Assembly: GCA_017463155.1 (NCBI GenBank)
Contig: JAFTPT010000014.1
Coordinates: forward strand, 1-58,231
Reading direction: 5' to 3'
DNA: 58,231 bases
Source of the DNA: Blautia sp.
GTDB lineage: Bacteria; Bacillota; Clostridia; Lachnospirales; Lachnospiraceae
Shown here: in pieces, positions 15,633-22,710 of the stretch
Layout of the letters: the number at the start of each line of letters is the position of its first letter
Numbering within the stretch: the first letter of the stretch is position 1
The notes under the pieces: model-generated
The model's database searches: none
Told to the model about the DNA's origin: nothing
The model's input: only the letters and a program-made list of their open reading frames with translations
Position numbers and translations under genes: made by a program

Positions 15633-16618
15633 TGAAAAATCAGAAGGATATGCAGACGAGACTGGTCCCTGGAGTGGGACGTATGCCATACCCGGCGTAT
15701 CGCGGAAAGGAACCCTACGTCTTTATAAGCTATGCGCGCTTGGATTCAGAACAAGTGTTTGCGGAGATCAAACGATTCAACGAGGCGGGGTTTCACGTCT
15801 GGTATGACGAGGGGATCGCTCCGGGCAACGAATGGTCGGATGCGATCGCTGAAGCGCTGTCAAACTGTTCCGTGTTTGTCGTCTTGCTGACACCGACATC
15901 TGCCCCACGCGAGAACGTTCTCAACGAGATCGACTATGCGCTGAACGAAGAAAAGCCATTTCTCGCTATCTATCTTGACGAAACGACGCTGCCTCCTGGT
16001 TTGAAGCTGCGCATCTCCCGGAAGCAGGCAATTCTCAAGTACAATATGTCGGAAGAAGAATACGAGTATAAATACATAGAGGCGTTCACCCAATTCGGAC
16101 TGAAACGAAATGAAACTGCGTCGCCCGCTGTTAACGCAACTCAAAGCTCGGCACCTTCCGCCACGTCTTCTGAGGCTGCAACCCCATCTCCAAAGAATGA
16201 GGAAGTACATGACGACTCGCCGGAAGACGCAAAAAAAAGAGCTAACGGTGATCTGGTGCGCGTTGACGGCTTTGATATCGAACACGGCCTTTTAAGAGGC
16301 TACTATGGAACAGATAAGAATATCACAGTGCCGCGTGCAGCCAAAATCATCGGAACCAGTTCCTTTGACGGATGCCGCCTGTTTATTGAGTCTGTTGATC
16401 TGAATCAGGCGGGGAAGATCATTGCCGGACCATTATTTGGAGGATTCAGAAATTGCCCGAATCTTAAGACAGTCAAGATTCCGGAGACCGTGGATGAAGT
16501 CAGACCGGAGATGTTTCACAACTGTCCGAATCTGACAATCTATGTCCATAGAAGTCAGCTTTCTCCGGATTTTGAAAAGCATTTCACGGGTAAAGATATC
16601 GTCTATCTTGATGAATAA
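15629..16618 (+). CDS. TIR-domain protein with C-terminal leucine-rich repeats
   Basis: 329 residues, no signal peptide. The TIR domain spans about 28-165: PYVFISYARLDSEQVF (box 1), VWYDEGIAPGNEWSDAI, CSVFVVLLTPTSA, and ENVLNEIDYAL, where Glu100 sits at the usual NADase glutamate. A Ser/Pro/Ala-rich linker at about 172-200 leads to an LRR_5 region (IIGTSSFDGCRLFIESVDL, LKTVKIPETVDEVRPEMF). Prokaryotic TIR proteins commonly degrade NAD+ or make cyclic ADP-ribose signals. A TIR fused to a repeat sensor looks like a receptor-effector. It is coupled to the preceding LRR-cap gene. Confidence 0.88.
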   Translation: MMKNQKDMQTRLVPGVGRMPYPAYRGKEPYVFISYARLDSEQVFAEIKRFNEAGFHVWYDEGIAPGNEWSDAIAEALSNCSVFVVLLTPTSAPRENVLNEIDYALNEEKPFLAIYLDETTLPPGLKLRISRKQAILKYNMSEEEYEYKYIEAFTQFGLKRNETASPAVNATQSSAPSATSSEAATPSPKNEEVHDDSPEDAKKRANGDLVRVDGFDIEHGLLRGYYGTDKNITVPRAAKIIGTSSFDGCRLFIESVDLNQAGKIIAGPLFGGFRNCPNLKTVKIPETVDEVRPEMFHNCPNLTIYVHRSQLSPDFEKHFTGKDIVYLDE

Positions 16619-16632
16619 GGGGTGTTGATCAC

Positions 16633-16923
16633 ATGTCCTGCTGGAGAGAACAACACGTTTTACGTATGCCGGCGACGACGATCGGCATTTATACAAAAGA
16701 AGAATGGGAAGAGTTTTATTCCAAACTCTGTAAGAAGACTGACTGGAGCGCCGGATCATTCGCGCCCGCCCTTTGTTCCTATAAAAACGGACCGATGATC
16801 GATTATATCCTTGTGGACAGCGCCCCCGTGGAAGGCGGCGGATATAAAATGTCTGCAAGGGACGAAGTACACTATTGTGAATACAAATGGTACGACGCCA
16901 CGGAAGCGCCGTACTGTTACTGA
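16633..16923 (+). CDS. Unknown 96-residue protein
   Basis: Soluble, rich in Tyr, Trp and Cys, with IGIYTKEEWEEFYSKLCKK as a predicted helix and IDYILVDSAPVEGG as strands. No family recognised. GGGGTGTTGATCAC precedes the ATG, 14 nt after the TIR gene. Position and size fit an accessory or immunity-like protein of the TIR module (inference). Confidence 0.5.
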   Translation: MSCWREQHVLRMPATTIGIYTKEEWEEFYSKLCKKTDWSAGSFAPALCSYKNGPMIDYILVDSAPVEGGGYKMSARDEVHYCEYKWYDATEAPYCY

Positions 16924-16931
16924 GATTGGAT

Positions 16932-17471
16932 ATGGGTGTAAAGATTTACAGAGACGATAACTGGAACAGGATCAAAAGCGGCATTATCTCCCGTAAGGAT
17001 ATCATGCACCTTAACAGAGAGAAGGACAAAGTGCTGATCGGATACCTGATTGCCCACGCTACGGAGCCGTGCCGCCAGTCCATGATGAAGTACGCTGCGG
17101 AGAAATACGGCTTGTATGACTTTCCTGAGCAACAAAAGAACATCGACGACCCGAACGATCCTTACTATGAAGAATACTTTGTTCTACAGGAGCAGGTCAT
17201 CCGGGAAGACGATGCAGACGTGCTGAAAGAAGTGGCGCTTCATAGTTCCGATTACGATATGGCTGCATTCGCGTTCTGCCGGCTCACCGGATACCGCTTT
17301 CCTCCGAGCGAGTGCGACGCTTACAGTTATCGCACATTCGACTGCGGGATTCTGCCCGGAATGACAGCAGAGGATATCCGGGAGTTTTGCCGGAAGGTGA
17401 TCGAGGAAAGGGGAAGATTTGCGAATGTGGCTGAAGAATGCCTGCGTCATCAAAAAGATCCCAATCAATAA
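16932..17471 (+). CDS. Unknown 179-residue helical protein
   Basis: Predicted mostly helical, with short repeats of about 35 residues (VLIGYLIAHATEPCRQSMMKYAA; VLKEVALHSSDYDMAAFAFCRLTG), reminiscent of HEAT-like repeats. This likeness is my inference. The ATG at 16932 lies 8 nt after the preceding stop with only a weak RBS. Its 3' end overlaps the next gene by more than 50 bp, which is unusual and leaves one of the two boundaries uncertain. Confidence 0.5.
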   Translation: MGVKIYRDDNWNRIKSGIISRKDIMHLNREKDKVLIGYLIAHATEPCRQSMMKYAAEKYGLYDFPEQQKNIDDPNDPYYEEYFVLQEQVIREDDADVLKEVALHSSDYDMAAFAFCRLTGYRFPPSECDAYSYRTFDCGILPGMTAEDIREFCRKVIEERGRFANVAEECLRHQKDPNQ

Positions 17472-17967
17472 TGCGGCTGCGGCAGGATCAGATCCCAATG
17501 TTGCAGGGTTTATCGAGAAGGCGACCCAAACGCTTGGGAAAAAGGGCCGTTTCGTTATAAAGCTCTCGGGAATACCGCAGGAAAACAGCGTCCTTGCCGA
17601 AGGAAAAAGCGAAAGGCTTTGTAATCATTGCATTGAGGAGTTTGAAAAGCTGCTGATAAAAAAGGGTTATATGGATCATGAACACGTCTGGGAAACCCTG
17701 CAGGAAACAGATTACGGAGAAATGGATTACAACTCTTATGGCGGGGGCGTAGAACATTTCGTCGTCACCCTGTATCGCTGCCGCTTGTGTGGTGCTCTGC
17801 ACAAGGAGTGCCGGGGAGATTTCTGCGGAGATCCGGAGGAATATCTTGAAATAACGGACACCGACATTGCAATTGCAGAGCGATCAAGCATGCAAACAAG
17901 TGGAAAACCGAATACTACAGGTTGGGTTTCTATATTCCCTGGCATAGAGCCAAGTGGTAAGACGTAA
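17419..17967 (+). CDS. Unknown protein with Cys-rich C-terminal ribbon
   Basis: Up to 182 residues; the start is uncertain (TTG 17419 or ATG 17425, no clear RBS). The stretch LGKKGRFVIKLSGIPQENS, followed by VLAEGKSERLCN, faintly resembles the last domain of phosphoglucosamine mutases ('GRV.VR.SGTEP..RVM.EG'), with the SGTEP loop changed. The C-terminus has CRLCG and DFCGD, a possible zinc ribbon. Could be a degenerate or repurposed domain. It ends the gene run. Confidence 0.4.
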   Translation: MRMWLKNACVIKKIPINNAAAAGSDPNVAGFIEKATQTLGKKGRFVIKLSGIPQENSVLAEGKSERLCNHCIEEFEKLLIKKGYMDHEHVWETLQETDYGEMDYNSYGGGVEHFVVTLYRCRLCGALHKECRGDFCGDPEEYLEITDTDIAIAERSSMQTSGKPNTTGWVSIFPGIEPSGKT

Positions 17968-18020
17968 AGCTATACTTTCTGCATTCGGTGCTTTATATCT
18001 TGCCGGTATATCGCCGGTTA

Positions 18021-18049
18021 TTGACAAGGGTTGCCATTCGCGATATATT
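18021..18049 (+). promoter_or_regulatory. Promoter of the AbrB-like gene
   Basis: TTGACA (18021-18026), 17 nt, TATATT (18044-18049), about 40 nt before the AbrB-like start. It marks the end of the preceding gene run. The DNA between 17968 and 18020 shows nothing else. Confidence 0.65.
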
Positions 18050-18090
18050 GCGAGTGGGAAATCCCACACGGAACAACAGGAGATGATTCT

Positions 18091-18330
18091 ATGCCGACGG
18101 CTGTTAAAACATATGATGCAAAGATAGATTCAAAAAAACGCATTACACTACGTAATGCTATGTATGAGTACTATCATGTAGAAGAATTTGACGACGGAAG
18201 AATCGTTCTGGAGCCTCGTGAACTGGTTCCGCCTTTTCAGATCTCAGAGAAGAGCCTCACTATGATGGATCAGGCAATGGACAATTTGAAGAAAGGCATA
18301 GTATCCAAGGAGGTTGATAGCACCGGCTGA
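18091..18330 (+). CDS. AbrB/MazE-like DNA-binding protein
   Basis: 79 residues. YDAKIDSKKRITLRNAMYE, followed by EEFDDGRIVLEPREL, is the swapped-hairpin AbrB pattern found in MazE-type antitoxins and small regulators. The C-terminal helix region (MMDQAMDNLKKGIVSKEVD) would be the partner-binding tail. The ATG at 18091 has CAGGAGATGATTCT upstream. No toxin gene follows within 250 bp, so it is an orphan antitoxin or an independent regulator. Confidence 0.7.
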   Translation: MPTAVKTYDAKIDSKKRITLRNAMYEYYHVEEFDDGRIVLEPRELVPPFQISEKSLTMMDQAMDNLKKGIVSKEVDSTG

Positions 18331-18454
18331 TAGCCAAATGATAGCATTCGTTCGGATAGCGTGTGGAATTAAGATCACACAGGATAAGTGAAGCAAAATA
18401 AACCAACAACGCCTATACAAAATTGTTTAGTATCAGGCGAAAAGCCTTGAGTAC

Positions 18455-18511
18455 GAACTGTTAAAAACGGTGGTTTTGAGGCGGTCGAGAGTTAATTATA
18501 TGGGAAGTTCA
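18455..18511 (+). repeat. Left copy of a perfect 57-bp direct repeat
   Basis: Identical over all 57 bases to 20429-20485. It contains AAAAC-GGTG-GTTTT, which can form a small hairpin. Upstream of both copies a looser match also exists (CCTATACAAAA, then TTTAG and ATCA). The pair brackets the HTH-AlbA_2 operon (1.97 kb between starts). The rest of 18331-18454 shows nothing else. Confidence 0.85.
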
Positions 18512-18547
18512 CATTTCTGCTTGTTTTGGACTTTTGCGTCAAAAATA

Positions 18548-18576
18548 TTGAAATTGTACGCTGTGCGTGCTAATAT
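18548..18576 (+). promoter_or_regulatory. Promoter giving an apparently leaderless HTH mRNA
   Basis: TTGAAA (18548-18553), 17 nt, TAATAT (18571-18576). The ATG of the HTH gene at 18584 lies only 7 nt after the -10 box, so transcription should start at or beside the start codon. No Shine-Dalgarno sequence is present. Confidence 0.55.
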
Positions 18577-18583
18577 ATATAAC

Positions 18584-18802
18584 ATGGGCAAACTGAAAGA
18601 ACTGGAACAATTAAAAGAAGAAAGCGGGTTAAGCTGGCGGAAATTTGCGGAATCCTTCGGGATCCCTTACAGAACCTTGCAGGACTGGCATCTGGGCAAC
18701 CGCCCGATGCCGGAGTATATCCTGCGTCTTATGGTATATAAGGTGGAGACGGAAAGACTCCTCAAAGAACACAAAATCGATAAAGGCGGTGATTCAGCAT
18801 GA
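18584..18802 (+). CDS. Small helix-turn-helix protein paired with AlbA_2 regulator
   Basis: 72 residues. LKEESGLSWRKFAESFGIPY, followed by RTLQDWHLGNRPMP, is a compact HTH of the kind that reads 'W+.fae.fgip.rT..dW..G.R.p'. Its stop overlaps the AlbA_2 gene start (ATGA), giving a coupled two-gene operon. The start has no RBS but sits at the probable transcription start, suggesting leaderless translation. A truncated copy of the same gene occurs at 21381. Confidence 0.75.
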   Translation: MGKLKELEQLKEESGLSWRKFAESFGIPYRTLQDWHLGNRPMPEYILRLMVYKVETERLLKEHKIDKGGDSA

Positions 18803-20286
18803 AGACGGCTGCTGATATCAGGAGCTTGCTGCAAAAGGGTGAAAAAAATGATCTGGAGTGCAAGGAGGCTGAAAAACAGATCCCGCGCTCCATTTATGAA
18901 ACGTATTCTTCTTTTGCGAATACTGACGGCGGCACTATCCTGCTCGGAGTACAGGAAGATAAGAGCGCAATAGACCCGGCAAAACGTTTCCTGGTTATCG
19001 GAGTTACTGATCAGGAAAAGCTTATCTCCGATTTTTGGAATACGATCAATGGCAGCAAAGTAAACGCAAATATTCTTATTGATGAAAATGTCTACCCGCT
19101 GGAGATCGATGGTCGTCCGATCGTCGTGATAGAAGTACCGCGGGCGGATTATATGATGCGGCCGGTCCATACCGGAGAAAATCCCTTCAAAGGATCCTTC
19201 AAGAGGAACCATGAGGGCGATTATCACTGTTCCGAGGCGGAAGTGCGCGCCATGATCCGCGACCAGAATGAGAGTGGCAATGATAGTCTCCTTCTGGATT
19301 ATTACACAATGGATGACATTGATCTGGAAACACTTCATCGTTACCGCAACCGATTCCGTGTTGTGAACGAGGACAATGTCTGGAACGCGCTGCCGGACAA
19401 GGATTTCCTGGAGGCATTGGGCGGATATCGCTATGATCGGTGCAAGAAGTCAGAAGGTCTTACCATGGCCGGCCTTCTGATGTTTGGTAAAGGACTTCCG
19501 ATCCGGGATGTGTTCGATATGATCAATATGGATTACCGGGAAGAAACCGATGTTTCTTTTGATGTCCGCTGGAATGACCGCATCACCTATGACGGCACAT
19601 GGGAGAACAACCTTTTCAATTTCATCCAGAAGGTCATGCCGAAGCTGACCGCTGATCTTCCGAAGCCTTTCCGAATGGAAGGGATCCTGAGGGAGGACGA
19701 TACGCCATTACATAAAGCCTGCCGGGAAGCAATGATCAACATGATTATTCATGCTGATTTTCAGGGTGAAGGTACGCTCAAAGTGATCAAGCACCGGGAT
19801 CGTTTTGAGTTCACAAATCCCGGCACTTTGAAGATCCCAAAGGAAATGATCTACAAGGGCGGTAACTCCAAGGCCAGGAATCCGCGGATGCAGACCATGC
19901 TCCGGATGATCGGATACGGAGATACTGCGGGCTCCGGTTTTCCTACGATTCTGGCAGCCTGGGCAGAGAAAGGCTGGCCGGAACCTGATCTCGCGGAAGA
20001 TACTATATTGAATCAGGTTACGCTGACTTTACGGTTGGGGACGAATGATGGGGTTGAATCGACCTCAAGCTCAACCCCAAAGACGCCCCCAAAGGGAGAT
20101 GATGCACTCAGAAACGTGGTTCTTACTTTGATCAGAAGCAATGATACAATTACAAAAAAAGAGATTGCCGAAAAGACAGGTGTTACCATGTATGCTGTCA
20201 AAAAGATTATTTCCGAACTCAGGGAAGATGGAAAAGCTGAATTTGTCGGACATAGCAGGAACGGGAAATGGATCATTCATGAATGA
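18799..20286 (+). CDS. AlbA_2 (Schlafen-type) ATP-binding transcriptional regulator
   Basis: 495 residues. The N-terminal AlbA_2 domain has NDLECKEAEKQIPRSIYETY, then SSFANTDGGTILLGV. A central HATPase_c_4-like region contains HKACREAMINMIIHADFQGEG, then FEFTNPGTLKIP. The C-terminal winged helix is NDTITKKEIAEKTGVTMYAV plus a following helix. It is related in layout to the protein at 7557 but diverged. The linker before the winged helix is Ser/Thr/Pro-rich and its DNA carries a G-run/C-run dyad (20035-20092). The operon is bracketed by perfect 57-bp repeats, suggesting acquisition as a cassette. Confidence 0.87.
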   Translation: MKTAADIRSLLQKGEKNDLECKEAEKQIPRSIYETYSSFANTDGGTILLGVQEDKSAIDPAKRFLVIGVTDQEKLISDFWNTINGSKVNANILIDENVYPLEIDGRPIVVIEVPRADYMMRPVHTGENPFKGSFKRNHEGDYHCSEAEVRAMIRDQNESGNDSLLLDYYTMDDIDLETLHRYRNRFRVVNEDNVWNALPDKDFLEALGGYRYDRCKKSEGLTMAGLLMFGKGLPIRDVFDMINMDYREETDVSFDVRWNDRITYDGTWENNLFNFIQKVMPKLTADLPKPFRMEGILREDDTPLHKACREAMINMIIHADFQGEGTLKVIKHRDRFEFTNPGTLKIPKEMIYKGGNSKARNPRMQTMLRMIGYGDTAGSGFPTILAAWAEKGWPEPDLAEDTILNQVTLTLRLGTNDGVESTSSSTPKTPPKGDDALRNVVLTLIRSNDTITKKEIAEKTGVTMYAVKKIISELREDGKAEFVGHSRNGKWIIHE

Positions 20287-20428
20287 TTGATAACATTCCG
20301 CTGATAACATTTTGATAACAAAAGTTCGGAGACCCTGTAGATACAGAATAATACGGAACAAATGGAATCACTGTATATCACAGACCCTATACAAAAGCAT
20401 TTAGAATCACCTTCCCTTTGGTGGGCAT

Positions 20429-20485
20429 GAACTGTTAAAAACGGTGGTTTTGAGGCGGTCGAGAGTTAATTATATGGGAAGTTCA
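20429..20485 (+). repeat. Right copy of the perfect 57-bp direct repeat
   Basis: Identical to 18455-18511. It lies between the AlbA_2 gene end and the promoter of the HigBA locus. The DNA 20287-20428 otherwise shows only the looser upstream extension of the repeat. Confidence 0.85.
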
Positions 20486-20509
20486 TAACAAATCGATGCA
20501 GTGGGGATA

Positions 20510-20538
20510 TTGACAAAATAGGATTTATCCTATATCAT
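20510..20538 (+). promoter_or_regulatory. HigBA promoter with palindromic operator
   Basis: TTGACA (20510-20515), 17 nt, TATCAT (20533-20538). The spacer holds the perfect palindrome ATAGGATTTATCCTAT (20518-20533), well placed for repression by the HigA antitoxin. Confidence 0.7.
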
Positions 20539-20557
20539 ATTGGTGCGAGGTAATGTA

Positions 20558-20925
20558 ATGCCAAAATTTGAAGTGGAGTTCTATGAGACTTCCAATGGTG
20601 ATCAGCCGGCAAAGGAATTTCTGCTCTCCCTGGATAAGAAGATGCGGGCAAAAATGGCAGACACGATCAGCATTTTGCAGGATAATGGATATGAACTCAG
20701 GGAACCATATAGCAAACACCTGTCTGAGGGAATTTTTGAATTAAGAGCAAAAGTCGGTTCTGATATTACAAGAGTTCTGTATTTCTTTTATGTTGAGCGG
20801 CATATCATACTGACAAACTGACAAACGGTTTTATCAAGAAGACACAGAAGACCCCGCCGAAAGAAATCGAACGGGCAAAGAAATATCGCGCAGACTATCT
20901 GCGCAGGAAGGAGAGCAACCAGTGA
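20558..20925 (+). pseudogene. higB: HigB/Gp49-like toxin broken by an 8-bp tandem duplication
   Basis: From the ATG at 20558 the frame encodes KFEVEFYETSNGDQPAKEFL and the rest of a HigB (phage Gp49-like) toxin, but stops at 20821 after 87 residues. CTGACAAA is present twice in a row (20810-20817, 20818-20825). Removing one copy restores the frame through [20 protein letters not shown] to a TGA at 20923, giving 119 residues, the normal family length. The truncated product lacks the C-terminal strand and helix needed for RNase activity. The restored stop overlaps the GTG start of higA, which confirms the ancestral frame. Slippage could make the gene revertible. Confidence 0.85.
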
Positions 20926-21227
20926 GTGTAAAATTTGATGATTTTCTTCAGGAGCAGCTTCAGGATCCTGAATTCCAAAAAGAGTATGAAGCTCTCCAGC
21001 CTGAACATGCAATCATACAGGCCATCATCGATGCCCGGCAGCAGTCCGGATTAACGCAGAAAGAATTGTCAGAACGAACCGGTATTGCACAAGGTGATAT
21101 CAGCAAGCTGGAAAGAGGAAATGCCAATCCATCTATCCGCACACTGCAGCGTCTTGCCGCTGGTATGGGAATGAAACTGCGATTGGAATTTCTTCCGGAC
21201 GTGGCCGGTGCAGCGTTAAAGAGATGA
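20922..21227 (+). CDS. higA: HigA-type antitoxin (Xre helix-turn-helix)
   Basis: 101 residues. [20 protein letters not shown], then [20 protein letters not shown], is a textbook Xre helix-turn-helix. The GTG start has AGGAAGGAGAGCAACCA upstream. It follows the toxin gene, as in HigBA systems, and is intact although the toxin is frameshifted. It probably represses its own promoter through the palindrome at 20518-20533. Confidence 0.88.
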   Translation: MSVKFDDFLQEQLQDPEFQKEYEALQPEHAIIQAIIDARQQSGLTQKELSERTGIAQGDISKLERGNANPSIRTLQRLAAGMGMKLRLEFLPDVAGAALKR

Positions 21228-21248
21228 TTTTCTGGAATATTAAAGAAT

Positions 21249-21357
21249 TCTGGCAACAAATTGGCAACAGAAGGCCAGAAAGGGAAGAGACATAGTATAA
21301 CTGAGAGAAAAAAACGGCTGAAAGAACACAAAACTTAACTGATATACGTTAAGCAAC
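21249..21357 (+). repeat. Right copy of the ~108-bp recombinase-tail-like repeat
   Basis: Direct copy of 6691-6798, about 88 percent identical, with the same open frame (GNKLATEGQKGKRHSITERK, then KRLKEHKT) and the same stop. It follows the HigBA locus as the left copy follows the RelE locus. Confidence 0.6.
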
Positions 21358-21380
21358 GTCTTGCCGGTATCGAGTACGAA

Positions 21381-21707
21381 TAAAAGAAGAAAGCGGATTA
21401 AGCTGGCGGAAATTTGCGGAATCCTTCGGGATTCCCTATAGAACCGTCCAGGACTGGCATCTTGGTAATCGTCCAATGCCGGAGTATATCCTGCGGCTTA
21501 TGGTATATAAGGTGGAGACAGAAAAACTCCTCAGAGAAAACAAAATAGATAAAGATGGTGATTCAGCATGAAGACAGCTGATGACATCAGAAGTTTGTTG
21601 TTAAAGGGCGAAAAAATTGATCTGGAGTGTGAAATCCGCGGATACAGACTATGCTGCGGATGATCGGATACAGTGATACGGCTGGCTTCAGCTTTGAGGA
21701 TAAGTGA
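21381..21707 (+). pseudogene. Decayed copy of the HTH-AlbA_2 operon
   Basis: 21381-21571 repeats the HTH gene from KEESGLSWRKFAESFGIPYR to its stop, but lacks the first ~10 codons and start. The AlbA_2 copy begins normally (MKTADDIRSLLLKGEKIDLE) and after about 20 codons jumps to the region matching 19880-19945 (NPRIQTMLRMIGYSDTAG), out of frame. About 1 kb is deleted. Both frames are dead. Confidence 0.85.
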
Positions 21708-21730
21708 ACGATATCTACAAAGGCTTTTAG

Positions 21731-21898
21731 ATGCTACAGAATATATACATTTTACCGGAGGCGGCAGAAGTGGCTGATCCATATTTCGCAGATCTTCTGC
21801 TGAAGGTTAGAGAAGCTGGTGTTCTAATAGAAGCATTGAGGTGTTCAGTAGATGAAAACGGCATGAGCGTCGAACAAGAAATCCCTGTTTTATACTGA
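21731..21898 (+). pseudogene. sfsA: C-terminal fragment of an SfsA-like protein
   Basis: A 55-codon frame: EVADPYFADLLLKVREAGV, then LIEALRCSVDENGMSVEQEI and PVLY. SfsA (sugar fermentation stimulation, DNA-binding/nuclease-like) proteins end with this '.DP.f...L..a...GVe.la..c.v....i......P' pattern. The N-terminal ~170 residues are absent. No RBS. Confidence 0.6.
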
Positions 21899-21951
21899 AG
21901 TCCGTAATGCGCGCAATAAAAAGCATTGTATCAAAAGCGAGGTGACAAAAT

Positions 21952-22473
21952 ATGCTGCGTCCAGGAAAACTGATCTTTTACGCCAAGAAGAATGAAAAGG
22001 AAAATTATCGATTTCGTACTTGGTTGAAGGTACACGCAGATCCGGAGGAACTCGATGAAAAGTTCTTTCGACTGCATCATGAGTTGTTTGCTGAGTATAA
22101 TTGCAACCGTTGCAGAAATTGTTGTAAACGTTATTGTGGATTGATTCCTGTTGATGAAGTAGGGAAAGATGCAGCTGTGCTTGGACTGTCGGAAGATGAC
22201 TTCAGAACAAGGTATCTAAAGGAACAGTTTGACGTAGAAGAACATGCCTATCAGACAAAAAGCGTACCCTGCGATTTTTTACAGGAAGATGGTAACTGCC
22301 TTCTGGGCGATCATAAGCCGGACAGTTGTAAAGAGTATCCATATACAGATCAGCCGGATCGAATGGAAAGTCTGCTATCTTTTCTGGAGTCTGTTTCAGT
22401 CTGTCCAGTCGCGTATGAGATTTTAGAACGGTTAAAGAAGGAGTATGGCTTTACCTCTGTTAAGCCAGTATAA
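21952..22473 (+). CDS. YkgJ-family cysteine cluster protein
   Basis: 173 residues. The signature CNRCRNCCKRYC (about 59-70) is followed by CDFLQEDGNCLLGDHKPDSCKEYP, in which further cysteines would complete a metal or Fe-S site. This is the arrangement of the UPF0153/YkgJ (CxCxxC) family, whose biochemical role is unclear. GAGGTGACAAAAT precedes the ATG. It is a single gene between the island and the cation transporter. Confidence 0.8.
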   Translation: MLRPGKLIFYAKKNEKENYRFRTWLKVHADPEELDEKFFRLHHELFAEYNCNRCRNCCKRYCGLIPVDEVGKDAAVLGLSEDDFRTRYLKEQFDVEEHAYQTKSVPCDFLQEDGNCLLGDHKPDSCKEYPYTDQPDRMESLLSFLESVSVCPVAYEILERLKKEYGFTSVKPV

Positions 22474-22710
22474 CCCTATCAGTGTTTGAAACCTGATGTG
22501 GCGAATGTGACTGGCTTCCACAGCGGGATAGCAGAAAGGAGACACAAGTGCAAATATCAGAAAGTACAGCATTCTGAAAACTGCCTGTGCCTTTGCAAAA
22601 CGCAGAAGCAAATACGGAATTCTCCGGCAATGATAAGATGATCCGTAGGCAGAAAGCGTCTTTGATCGTGGGGGAGGCAACCCTGATAAGGTGAAAGGAA
22701 TGATTATAAA
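22474..22710 (+). other. Untranslated leader upstream of the CDF transporter
   Basis: 237 bases with no gene. The last 40 nt contain AACCCTGATAAGGTG, a small hairpin just before the RBS. CDF genes often have metal-sensing leaders, but I could not match this to the NiCo (czcD) or Mn (yybP-ykoY) riboswitch consensus. Confidence 0.3.

Noticed and set aside
6277-21357. Prophage
   Set aside because: There is no capsid, terminase, tail, lysis or replication gene. Only toxin-antitoxin loci, regulators and recombinase-like tails were found.
22474-22710. NiCo or manganese riboswitch upstream of the CDF transporter
   Set aside because: The leader is long and has a hairpin near the RBS, but I could not match the conserved core of either class.
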